Of a DNA stretch of 64,000 bases, positions 11,401-21,753 are shown piece by piece. The notes below the pieces were generated by a model that had not been told where the DNA came from, ran no database searches, and saw only the letters and a list, made by a program, of their open reading frames with translations. The stretch comes from Desmodesmus armatus (lineage: Eukaryota > Chlorophyta > Chlorophyceae > Sphaeropleales > Scenedesmaceae), in contig VIIQ02000559.1 of NCBI GenBank assembly GCA_007449985.2, positions 650,501-714,500 on the forward strand, read 5' to 3'. The translations under genes were made by a program, and so were the position numbers. The number at the start of each line of letters is the position of its first letter. Position 1 is the stretch's first letter.

Positions 11401-12232
11401 CACCTGAGTTTGACGACGATGGGGCCACATGGACACAGGTGTGCATGATCTTTGAAACGAATTTTCTGGATTGTAGATGTTTTGCTTGCTGAAATGCTGT
11501 TCATCTGCTGTTGCAGATCTGCTTTCCAGATTCCCTGTAGCACCCTCACTTGTCTTCTTTTGACGCAGTGTCATGATTGTCTGTCTTGCAGGGGTACAGT
11601 CCTGACGCCTTGCAGCACCCCTACAGCTACGTCCTGTTGGAGCTATCAAGGCATGATGTATTGATCGCCCATGCTTGTCCTCAAGTGATTGTTTGTGGCT
11701 TTCCTGTGGCTCTGTGTGTGCTGGCATGTGCTGTCGCAGGCCTATTGTCCTGACGCCCTGCAGCACCCCTACAGCTACGAATCCTTGTAATCTGCACCAA
11801 TTCTGACTGTATGGCTGCTTGCGGATGTTTCTGGTTTGTTGCTGTCCCAGGTGTACGGTCCTGACGCCTTGCAGCACCCCTACAGCTACCCATCATCTCA
11901 TGTTAGACCGTTTTTGACAGTATGTCTGGCTTTTGCTGTTACAGGTGTACGGCCCTGACGCCCTGCAGCACCCCTACAGCTACGTCCTATTCCTCGGTCA
12001 AGACGCGCGCGGCGACATGATTCCCTGCAGGCAGCTCCGGGACAAGTACGGGGCACGCAGGCGGGACGTTTTCAAGCCCGGGAGTGAGCCCAGCGACGAA
12101 GACGGCAGTGAAGAGGACGGAGGGGGTGGTGGGGGCGGCTCGGGTCCGTCTGGTGGTGGGAGCTCTGGTGGTGGTGGGGGCGGCAGGGTGAAGATACCAG
12201 GCATCGATATGTCGTCGCTGGATGATGTGTGA
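8421..12232 (+). CDS. CLPF: Clp protease adaptor ClpF (UVR plus YccV/HspQ-like domain)
   Basis: Exons 8421-8721, 8876-9021, 10044-10219, 10614-10859, 11306-11438 and 11945-12232 close exactly in phase and give 429 residues. Residues 1 to ~80 are a Ser/Ala/Gln-rich plastid transit peptide ending near RLIVRAS. Helical repeats follow (ELDAQLQRALNYEAYEAAQQ), then a UVR-type motif (EMQRAVQEERYGDAAKFRDM). The C-terminal half is YccV-like: RLGQRVVHREQGFRGVVVGW, FYHLLVEVSDWGY, HPYSYVLFLGQDARGDMIPC. In Arabidopsis this architecture is ClpF, a stromal adaptor that works with ClpS1 to deliver substrates to the Clp protease. An acidic, Gly-rich tail closes the protein. The start is the first ATG of the exon encoding the transit peptide. 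Five of the six exons have degenerate copies in adjacent introns. Confidence 0.9.
9190..9504 (+). pseudogene. Two defective copies of CLPF exon 2
   Basis: 9190-9276 and 9422-9504 match the 3' part of exon 2 (8935-9021) and keep a GT donor after GAGACG. The first has CTG-TAG where the exon has CTG-CAG. The second has lost about ten bases, so the frame shifts. Neither can replace the exon. Confidence 0.88.
9659..9980 (+). pseudogene. Three defective copies of CLPF exon 3
   Basis: Segments near 9659-9730, 9780-9861 and 9908-9980 match the start of exon 3 (10044 onward: GTCGACCTTGCCCTGAGAGA). All lack the second half of the exon with its donor. The third is the most diverged. The 9780 copy follows a good TTTCTAG acceptor and stays open across the shared part. 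Confidence 0.88.
10479..10556 (+). repeat. CACT / CACG / CATG simple repeat in CLPF intron 3
   Basis: ACTC units pass into ACGC and ATGC units over ~75 bp, shortly before the exon 4 acceptor. Confidence 0.85.
11026..11072 (+). pseudogene. Fragment copy of CLPF exon 4
   Basis: Matches 10674-10726 inside exon 4 (CAGCAGCGCTCGCAGC, then GCCGACAACCA) with small changes. It lies in the intron after exon 4. The stretch between them (10860-10985) also holds about three imperfect ~50-bp G-rich repeats. Confidence 0.75.
11156..11224 (+). pseudogene. Truncated copy of CLPF exon 5
   Basis: After a CGCAG acceptor it repeats exon 5 (11306 onward) almost perfectly through ACAGCCCCCAGTAG and then diverges. 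Reading on reaches a stop before any donor, so the second copy is the functional exon. Confidence 0.88.
11592..11889 (+). pseudogene. Three short copies of the CLPF exon 6 start
   Basis: 11592-11637, 11740-11780 and 11851-11889 each follow an AG acceptor and carry CCTGACGCC(T/C)TGCAGCACCC plus CTACAGCTAC, as does the real exon at 11945. They are ~95-150 bp apart. Only the fourth continues to the stop. Confidence 0.9.
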
Positions 12233-12682
12233 GGGGTGGGACTTAGAGGAGTTTGTTTGTGCACGTGTGCGTGAGCGGGAGTTTGATTGGCCTACTTTGG
12301 TGTTCTGCGCTCCAGGTTTGCGCTTCAGGTTGCTTGTTGTGAACCACCAGGTTGTGCGCATGGGCAGGTTGTGAGGAAGGCTGTAATGCAGGGTTCCCTT
12401 GTATGTGCGTGAACTGGGGAGACTTGAGGGTATCCCTGGGGGTGCAAAAGTGCAATTGTGGCGTTGCGTGCAACAGCCAGCTTGGTGAAGCAGTGGTGAG
12501 TAGGTTTTCAGCATCATGTCATCAGGAACGGAGATTGCCCATGGCCACGTCTGATGTTGCTGTGGTGTGAGCTTGCTTCGTACTTGTATGCTACTGACAT
12601 GTCAGCGTTGTGCCACGATCATGGCATGCATGGAACTCCATGCATGGCGCGCTTTGAGTGTGCCTGTAGCAGCAGCCAACTA
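12233..12682. other. CLPF 3' flank
   Basis: No further coding sequence is seen. A TGTAA, the usual green-algal poly(A) signal, occurs near 12381 and could end the CLPF transcript. Confidence 0.45.
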
Positions 12683-13490
12683 CAAGGTGGGGGTCCTCAA
12701 ATTTGCCCACAGGTTAGGATCTCACACTGTGAGTCCCGCACACCAGGTTTAAAGACGCAAAAATCACTTAATACATTTGAAAGTCAACAGTTTTCATTTT
12801 GACGAGCATCCGTTGGGTTTGGAGCGTGATATGGCGACAGCAGCAGCACTGCTGCTCATCATCAGTGTCCCTCAAATTTGCCCACCCTGAATATGCAGCA
12901 CAACGAGCTTTTGAAGGCTGGAATATTTCCCATATAATAATTGTAATACTTTTGACTCTTAAGATCAACACCTGAGGGCCTCTGAAAGCCTCCCTCAAGG
13001 CCGCTGACGTACCTGTGCAGTACTGCACAGTAACAGCGGCAGCAGCTGCTGGTGCCCTGCCAAGCCCTGATGTTGCTTCTTTCCATCTGACAACACTTCC
13101 CTGCAGTTTGACCCAGCTGTCGGATCACTCACAAGTGCCCAATTGCAGTTTGCAGGCTGCTGGACAAGGCTGGTGCAGTGATTACTCACACATTTTGACC
13201 GGAGTGTGTGCCCTAAACTGTTGCAAAAAATCAATTGTTGATGTCAAAACGTTATAGTATCATTCTTTTCGCGCCTCGCGACTCTCCCTAACATAGCGGA
13301 CCAAGTGTGTGATCACCATCTGCTGCTGCTCTTATGAACCTCGTGTCTGGTCAAATCTGATATTACAGATCATCTTCTACGTATACATATACACACTATC
13401 CAAAAGGGCAGGGCCTGTGGCTGCCTGTACTCGCCAAACAGCTGGGTGGGCAAATTGGTGGGGCGGGCAAATTTGAGGACCCCCACCTTG
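12683..13490. mobile_element. Nonautonomous DNA element with 26-bp inverted ends and TA flanks
   Basis: The left end CAAGGTGGGGGTCCTCAAAT (12683) is repeated in inverse orientation at the right end (13465-13490). TA lies directly outside both ends (12681-12682 and 13491-13492), as expected of a TA target duplication. Internal copies of the CAAATTTGCCCACC motif occur near 12872 and, inverted, near 13449. No transposase frame is present in the 808 bp, so it would depend on another element. Tc1/mariner-like mobilisation is inferred from the TA only. Confidence 0.78.
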
Positions 13491-14105
13491 TACAGGTCAG
13501 CATACAAAATTACACGCATGCTCTTCTTTTGTAAAGTGTTGCTCTCTGTTTTTCTAGGGAATTCTCGGGCCCCCTGCTTAAAAAACAATCACTGTCTCAT
13601 GGGACTGACTGAGTCAGTCTCAAATAATCCCTCCCCCTGTCCCAGCTATTATTGTCAACCCTCAAACCCAACTTCGTTTTTACCAGCGCCGGACGGGGAA
13701 ATATCATGTTTGTGTCTCCTATGATTGTTTACACTCGCTGGCTTGCTGCTGGTTTCCAGCACAAATGCATGCGGCCGTTGAGGCACATATGGCTCAAGCT
13801 TGCCCGCCCGCCTGCGTGAGAGCGAGAAACATATGCTGTACACTCAAAAGCTGCTTCTGTCATGCACGCATATGTTTCTGACGGTGATCGAGAAAGTTGA
13901 TATAACCGTGACAGCCTTGACCTGTTTGACTGCCTTGCTCTATGCCTTCTGAAACGAACCTCAGGCCCTGAACACTTCCATTTGACGATCGAGGTGCATT
14001 GACTCCAGTAGTGCCGCACTTGCAGGGCAGCCAGCACTACTCACCGTCGAGCTTCCAGTGCATTGGTTGAGCACACCTCCTTCGCTATCTTTCGATCAGC
14101 CCATC
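13491..14105. other. Noncoding stretch upstream of the Cys-rich secreted gene
   Basis: No gene is recognised. It should contain the promoter and 5' UTR of the gene starting at 14106. Confidence 0.45.
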
Positions 14106-17100
14106 ATGTGCATACCTTTCAAGCAACGGCTCGGCTTGGTGCTCGTGGTGGTTGCCTGCTGCAGTCTTGCAACTGTCGCAGCTGCAGCGTGCCACTCCGG
14201 CTGCAGCGATGCCTTGAATACCTATTTCTTCTCTGTCAGCAAGCCAGCGTTGTCTGTTGCTGGTGCTGGCCGTGAGGAGACAACAAGGATTCTACTGCAG
14301 CTGCGCCAAAGTGACATCTCCAACACCATGCCCATCGTAACCGCATCAAAAGAAGGAGTGTTGCACAATGTCGTGCATACGTGGCGGTTCCTCCAGGTGC
14401 GGGTCCCTCCCTCAGCCCTGTGTACACAGGTGCCCCAAGTTGGGGCTCCCAACAACCAACCTCAGGGGAACTGCAGGTCACACTCTCTCAGCAGGAGAGA
14501 CTGGCAGCTGGTCTGAGACAGGCTAACCGATTGCAAGTATCAAGCAGTTAGAGATTGCATGAAGTTGCATCACATCTTGAGCCCTTATCAGTCTGCTGTT
14601 GCATCATGCTTCTGACCTTGCAATCAGTTGGTGGTTGCCTCTCAGAGGCCTACTAGGTAGTACAGAGTCTGCAGGCAACTGTGATAGAGCTCGCACCATC
14701 ATGCACCAGAAATGGACATGTTGGCACAACAAGTGACATAACTGCAGTGTCCCCATGTGTGTGCTGCAGAACTTTGCTCTCCAAAGCACCGCCGTGACCA
14801 CCCTCAACGAGAAAGCTGCTGGGCAGCCCCGAAGGTACCCTGCCTACTCCATCAAGGCAGCATCCGCCCTGCGACCCACCACACCCGCAACAGCAGCTAC
14901 GGCAACATCCCGCCACCTGCTCGATGCCCCCAGCACCAACCTGGCGCAGCTCCCTACCCACACCGCGCCCACCAACGTCCTGCTCCTCTCTACTGGGTCA
15001 GCCGTCGGTGCTGTGGCCGACATCATGGACGTGAAGATGCTGCAAAGTGGAAACAACGCCGAGCCCACCATCACCCTGACCCTCGACGTGGTGCACAAGC
15101 CCCACACCGTTAGCGAGCTGCAGGAACACCCCGAACAGACTCTGGACAGCCATGCGCACTACCACTACTTCCTGCCTGCCGGTGTCACCCTTGATACTGC
15201 CAAGTTCCTGGCCCTGCTGAAGACCCCTGGGGCAGGCCGCCTTGCAGGTGGGTTGTGCTGAGGGCAGCAGCAGCATTGCTGGGGCCGGGGCATTGGTTTG
15301 TCCTGCAGCTCAGTCGCTGTCTTGAAGCATTGGTTTGGGGTGCGTGCGCAGCTGCCCGCTGTGACTGTGGGTGTGGTCACGGCCCACCAGCAGACAACTG
15401 CGCTGCCACTGCCTCTGCCCATGCCTTTGCTCTTCAGTGCGGCCCAACATGTGAGCGCATGGACCATAACAAGGCACAACAAAAGGCTTGCAAACTGCGA
15501 CGGTTGCCCTCGACTTACTGATGCTGTGGCACTTGTTTTTTCTGCACCCCGCAGATCTCCATGTGTTTGCCAAAGGAGGAGTGAGTTCTTGTCAAGGTTT
15601 CCTACGCAGTACGCTGTACATCTAATCCCCCTGCATGGCATAGTATGTCGAGCAGGCGGTGGGTGTCCTCTGCATGGCCGAAGCAGCAACGTGCATGGGG
15701 GGATTGCCCCACACCAGCTCAGCAGTGCATTGCAGCGACTCAGTGTTGGTTTTTTTTGGTGATCGGCCTCCTTCTAGGGTTCAACACTGGGATGGCGCAC
15801 AACACTGATATGTTGTCATGCCAACTGACTGGTGCTGATGTTGTTGCACGTGTTGTATGTTTGCCCTCCCCTGCTCCGGACAGTGCGGGTAAGTACCTTG
15901 GTTGCTCCCGGAGCAGGGCCTGCCTTTGGATCACTGCATGGACTGACAGCCAGCTGTGGCCCGTTGGTCGGTAGCATATGCGTTGGGTGTGTTGCATGCA
16001 TGTTTGGTGGCTTGCATGTCTGGTGAGTTGCTACTGCATCAGTTGTTTAGAGCATGAGGCCCTGGCAAAGAACAAGGTGTCTGGCCAGCCATAGACACCA
16101 ACAGCCATGACAGCAGGGCTCAAATGTAATGATTGCATTTCACTGATGTGTTACCAGGGCCTGCCAGAGTTGCCACCAACATCATCGGTCGTGGCGGACG
16201 TCTGCTTAGACTGCACTGCTCTGTGTGAGACATTTATGGTGTTGTTGTTGTATGCTACAGTGACTGCGAACTTGAACAAGAGACGTGCGTCCCGGACCCA
16301 AACAAAGAGGGCCAAGAATGCAAGTAAGTTGTGAGTTTGTTGCATGTGCTCAGGCCACTTGAACACACTTTGTACATCAATGCACATTGCTTCAGTCTGG
16401 GGTGTGCCAAATTGCCTTGCATTTACCCGCATAGGCAGAGTCAGCTTGCCAGCTAGCTGGGTGCACTCATCTGCCTTTCTATACAGCAGCATCGCCCTTC
16501 TGACAGCACACCTGCCCCCTATCCCCCCCTTGAGGGTTGCCGTAGTATCCAATGGCAACCTGAGTGATGTTTTTGAAGACACTGCCGAACACGGCCCTGG
16601 CAGATAACTGTCTTGGCACAAAACCCATGCCTCTTGTTTTGCTTGCAGTGACGTGCCCTGTGATCGCCAACCAGTATGTGATGACAATGGACAATGTTTG
16701 TGCCCGGGACAGGTGCGTTGGCGTTATTGCCTGAACTTACTTTTTGAGCTGCGCTTGGCAGCGCATTGCACAGGGCGTGTCCAATGTTATGCACTGATGA
16801 GCATCACCCTTCACCTGGCAGCCCAGCCTTTTGGTGGACTGCACAGTGCCAGGATGCTTCCCTGCCAACTGACTCCTGCTGATGCTGTCATGTATGCTGC
16901 GTGTTGTCCTCTTGTGCGCATCCCAGTGCGATCTCCTGTAAGTACCTGGTTGTACTGGTAGTCACATGTCTGTGCTCCCCGGTGCTGCACTTCGCTTGGC
17001 GCACACTGCCTAGCCAGCCATGATGTTACTATGGGGCCTGCCTGCTCTGCTGCACTAGATGGCTTTATTGGTCGCAGTGCACGCCTGCTTGATTGCACAA

Positions 17101-18840
17101 TACTGCATTTGAGGCACACTTTCGATGCTGATGGTCGCTGCAGGCTGTGCGAAGCCACCCCTGAGCGGAAGCAACAGGCCGTTGACGCTAAGCAGCCTGT
17201 GCGCTGCGACCCCGCAGACCCGGGAACAGAATGCTCGTAAGTTTGTTCCTTGTGCTCAGGCTACTGTGCCACACTTTGCCTATCACTGTACATTGCATCT
17301 CTCTGGGAGCGTGCTAGTGCCACTGGCACAAAATGCATAAGTTGCCCAACCGTCATACAGGCAAGAACAACTTGTCAAACAGCTGGGTGCACATATGCCT
17401 TTCTCTGCAGCGGCAGCAGCAGCAGCACCCTAACAGCAGCACACTGGTATCGTATGTCCCAATGGGGTTCCACAAATCATGTACTCAGCGGCACTCTGGG
17501 TAATCTTGGGCACTGCCAGAGCACAATTATGGCAGTCAACCGTCCTGGCACAAGATCCTCGCTGTTGCAATGCTGTGCTTGCAGGAACAAAAGCTGTCCT
17601 CGTCAAGGAAGATGCAACGGAAAAGCGGCTGATCCATCAGCTTGTGTGTGCCCTGCGACCCCACTGCCAGTGTGTGTGTATCCGGGCAAGTCTGTAGGTA
17701 AGGGTGTGATAGTGGCAGAGTGCACATTGGCAAGACGCGCATGGGCATCATCAGCAGCACCCAATAATCGGCAGTCAGAGAAGATAGGCTTGCAGATGTT
17801 TGTAGCTTGCTGTGACTACTTTGTCCCTAGCATGACTAGCATGACTTGACCGTATCACAACAGGCAGAGTCATCGCCACCACTGCCAGTGTTGGCACCCT
17901 ACCTCTTTATGGTGCTGTCCATATCACTGTTAGACAAGCAAGCACAGGCTGGGTTCCAGACCCATACAGTGTCTCACAGGAGCAGCTGCCAATGCAGCAT
18001 GTCTTGCACAGTGCACTCACTGGTATCTTGTGCTGCTGGCTGTGCAGGGCTGCTGTGGGTCACTGCGACATAGCTGAGAAGTGTGTCAACGAAGCCTGCC
18101 CTGCCAACACATTCAAGCTCAACGGAGCTAAGTGCCCATGGTAAGCAGCTGAGAGGCTTAACAGGCAAACAGCTGGTCGGGGCCCCGGGCCCAGCTACTA
18201 GCCCTAGTAGGGCCCTGCATACAGAACAGGCTTCATGGCTTGAGAGCCGCATGCAGAGTGGGTCCAGTGCCAGCGCACAGGGGTGCCTTGCCCCAGCAAC
18301 ACTACGAGGTGGTCTCGATGTTGTGGGTGCATCAGCTGCACCAGCTACAGCTGCTCATGTCAACAGAGTTGTGCCAGCATGAGGCTTCTTTCAGAAAGTG
18401 TTGACATCACACGCCCAGCACAGCTATCACAGGGTTTCTACATGCATCACATATGGCTGACACTTACTGCATTATTCTACATGCGGTGCAGTTGGCAGCA
18501 GCAGACAATTTTTAGTGCTCGTGCTTGGTAGCTTGCTGCAGGCACCAATAGCGTACTCTTTCACGTGTTGTCCCGCAGGTACCCCAGTGGCCATGGTAGG
18601 CATGGCCCCTACAGTGTCGACCTCAGCAGCGCCCGTGCCGTGAAAGTCAGCGCTGAAGAGGCCGCTGCCCGTCTGAGCAGCGCCCCCGCCTACCTCAGGG
18701 AGTGTGGCCAAGTTGTGAAGGCACATGCATCAGTGGGATGTGCGCCCTGCGGTGGGACCACCCGCCTGCTGCGGCATCCACAAGAAGACCCACTACGAAG
18801 TGGAGGAGGCAAGGCAGTTGGCGGCAGTAGATGGCGCTAA
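14106..18840 (+). CDS. Secreted Cys-rich protein with ADAM-disintegrin-like motif
   Basis: Exons 14106-14396, 14770-15247, 15555-15580, 15884-15888 (5 nt), 16261-16323, 16649-16712, 16927-16937 (11 nt), 17144-17236, 17585-17693, [one unresolved], 18048-18140 and 18579-18840. The two microexons were chosen because they are the pieces that make the flanking phases agree. A signal peptide is clear (basic FKQR, then a hydrophobic stretch ending AAAAC). The middle part is Cys-dense (CGDCELEQETC, CDRQPVCDDNGQCLCPGQ, NKSCPRQGRCNG). It ends with CDIAEKCVNEACPANTFKL and NGAKCPW, matching the CDxAExC...NGxxC pattern of ADAM/disintegrin domains. No HExxH metalloprotease motif was found in the N-terminal part, so proteolysis is not claimed. 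A periplasmic or extracellular-matrix role is inferred. The phase gap between 17693 and 18048 shows one small exon is missing from this model. Confidence 0.6.
15784..16958 (+). repeat. Duplicated intron/microexon block
   Basis: 15784-15905 and 16838-16958 share TGCCAACTGACT, GCTGATG, a CAG-TGCG acceptor/microexon start and GTAAGTACCTTGGTTG-like donors. Each copy contains one of the two microexons (5 nt and 11 nt). A segmental duplication within the gene is the simplest explanation. Confidence 0.7.
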
Positions 18841-21753
18841 GCAGGGCACCACACAGGCTGAAGGCCACTGGGAGGGCCCTGAGTGGTATTGCTGGGATTA
18901 GACCCTGGCTGATTGTATGAAGAGCTGGAAAGAGCGAAACTTGACATGAAAAGACGTGTGTTGCATGTTGCGTGCCACACGATGTGTCGGCAACCTGGGA
19001 GGTCAAAACCCTTCAGTTGCATCGTCTGTTACTGTTTTGCTGGTGGAATGTGCCCTTAGGAGGCACTGGGCTGTGGTGACTGAGGCGTCTGCATGGTTGG
19101 GCGAAGCACTCTTTCATTCAGTCAGTGAGGCGTGGGCCACGTTTGCTGCAGTGCGGTGACTGCTGAAAAACAGTCAATGTTGGCAGGAGCAGCAGCAGTA
19201 CATGGTCCTCATAAGGTCTATTGACCAATGTATGTCAACCGGCGGTTGTTGATATGGGCACTCTGTTGACCTTGCCAACATAAACCCTGGCTACTTGATT
19301 GTTGTGGGAATATGTGGTTGACAGGTGAATCAAGAAATTGCGTAGTAGGTTGCATGAAATGTACTACAGAAAGGCCTACCTGGGAGGTTGAATTAGTAAT
19401 AACTGAAGCCCATCCGATGGGCAACTGAGTCAGTTGCATCGCCTGTTGCTGGTTTTGATGGGTTCCATTGTCGGCGGCTTTTGGGCGGTTGTGACGGAGG
19501 TGTCTGCCAGTTTGTGTGCAGCACTCTTTCAGTCAGTCAGTGAGTCTGTTAGGACTGATTTTGGCTCCTGGCTGATTCCTACTTGCGGTTGTGTGTTGGT
19601 GGTGAGAGTAGCTTGAGCAGCAGTGGGTGAGTATGCCACATGACGATGGCTAGGTGTCAAGTGGTCAAATGGGCATAGCAGTTGTATGATGTGCCTGTTG
19701 AGTTTCTGACTGTGCGAGGGTCATGTGCCGGGTGTGTGCCTGGCAAGGCACGCCCGAAGTCACCCACATGTGGAGTGAGTGTCTGCTGTCCAAGAGCAGC
19801 AGTTCAAAAGGGATGCAGAATCCCCAGGCGCAAGCAAATCCCCTTGCAGTACTCCACGAGTGTAACACCTTGAGACCCTATGTGCTGTTGATAATTTGGC
19901 AACAGCCTTCCAGCAACCAGCCGGCTTGTCATCCAGCATTGACGGTGACCTGCACGCTACAACAGCTTGCACAACCTGTACAACATTCTGGGCGTCCTGT
20001 CTGCTCAGCAATCAGGTGCTGTATGCCATACAGTGACTTTGAAAGTCACTGCCAGGTGTGGCCCTAGTGGGCGCTGCCTTTACATGTATCTCATACAGTC
20101 AGAGCAGGAGGCCCGAGAGTAACACAAGGTGCATCATTTTCAATACGTAGATTTTCCAAAAAAATCGCCTCTCTTGGCACGTGTTACGTTTGCCTTACAA
20201 CACTTTAGACCAGCTTCTGACACCCTCCAACATCAGCCGGCGGGCAGTAACATAGCTTGCCAGCAACAAAAGGATGAAACAGAAGGCTTCACCCCAGCAG
20301 CAGCTGAAGTCCGCAACAACAAACCCTCAACAACACAGCCACAGAACAACGCACCGCTGGCTGCTTCAGCTGCAGCAGAGCAAGGGATGACAACCACACC
20401 ACAAAAAAGCGAAATGCCTGCTCTCCACCAGCCAAAAGCTTCATAAAGTGGAAGCATTGCTGCAAGTGCAGTGCAAGCATGTAGGGTTTAGGGTCGTGTG
20501 ACAACCCCAGCCCCTAAACCCTAGCTGCAGAAAGCAATTGCATCACCTCACTGTACAGGCACAGCTCAAAACCCCCATTAGCAAATCAGGGCAGCCGATG
20601 CAATCACTGTGTTGCAGGGCTGCTACTACCAGCAATGCACAGGGTTCAGCTATACAGTCAGCTGGCATTCGACAGCTGGCGCGTGCAGGGTTCAGGATTT
20701 TCATCCTTACCCTGACCCTGAATCCCACAGCTAGCTGTCAGGCAAACACCCTGGGTGCTCTACAACGCCTGAGAGTAGCTGCCCTTTCGACAGAAACAAC
20801 ACCATCACCGCATAGAATGCGCTGTACACATAGCATCCGACTACACACAGTCCTGCAAGACATTGACTCCAGACATAAATCAATACTTGACTTGCAGCAA
20901 GCTCACAGGAGCTCAGCACAATGCAGACATACTCTGCAACATCACCCGCTCAAGGCACCAGCCCACCCTACATACAAAGCGCTGGCACATGTGTGACACC
21001 AGTCACCCAACACAACTTCCAACTGCAGGCTGCTGCTGGGAACACTGCTGCTGCTGCTGCCAACAGCTCTCCTGTGCTGCAGCTGCTGGTGCACATTCAG
21101 ATACAGGCAGCTAAGCACCGTGCACAGTGACTGCACAATGCAGACAGCTATGTAACCCTGTTGACACCAGCTCGACATTCCCCCTGGAGGCTGCTGGGAA
21201 CAATGCTGCTGCTGCTGTCAGATGCTCTGCTTTGTTGCAGCGAGTGACACTGCTGCTGCTTCCAATGCTCTCTCCAACTGCAGCGAATGGTGCCGCAGCT
21301 GCTTTGATGCAGCATTGCTGCTGCACAGTCCCGCCCTCTCTAGTGTTGGCGGCCTGCACTGATCACACTTGTGTGCCTGCTATTTCAGCACTCCAGTGGA
21401 CTGCAGTACTGCTGGCTGCCAAGTGCATGAACCTCCGACTGACCCCTGAAGACAGCCTAAGGCAGCAGGACGAAGCAGCAGCACATCATTCAGCAGTAAT
21501 GTACATAGTGCATGCAATATACAGCAATGCATCTTTCAGTGGAAGGGGCCCTAAGAAACACTGCATTAGCCTGTCACCTCTCAAATCTCGAAGAAGGCCC
21601 AAGCAACCAGCATGCATACACACAGGATATGTTGTTGATCACACAGCGGCAGTGTCAGCACGCTGTCATCTGGGCGTACACCCAACACTTTAAACCGCAC
21701 AGCCCCTAGATCCTAACCCTAGCACTGGCCCAAAGACACCCACTCTCACCTCT
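18841..21753. other. 2.9-kb intergenic region with a local duplication
   Basis: No convincing gene. Two stretches ~420 bp apart (19011-19125 and 19429-19545) share TCAGTTGCATCG, GCGGT/CTGTGGTGACTGAGG-like and GCACTCTTTCA(T/G)TCAGTCAG. They look like a decayed tandem duplication. The interval also holds the 3' ends of the converging genes on both sides. Confidence 0.5.
20482..20523. repeat. Telomere-like inverted pair
   Basis: TAGGGTTTAGGG (20482-20493) faces CCCTAAACCCTA (20512-20523) across an 18-nt loop. TTTAGGG is the plant/sphaeroplealean telomere unit. With under two units per arm this is at most a small interstitial remnant. Confidence 0.5.

Noticed and set aside
18012..18022. An 11-nt microexon (TGCACTCACTG) to fill the phase gap in the Cys-rich gene
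   Set aside because: It would leave an intron of only 25 nt before 18048, too short to splice.
20482..20523. True chromosome end or interstitial telomere array
   Set aside because: Fewer than two TTTAGGG units per arm; too short to be more than a remnant or chance.
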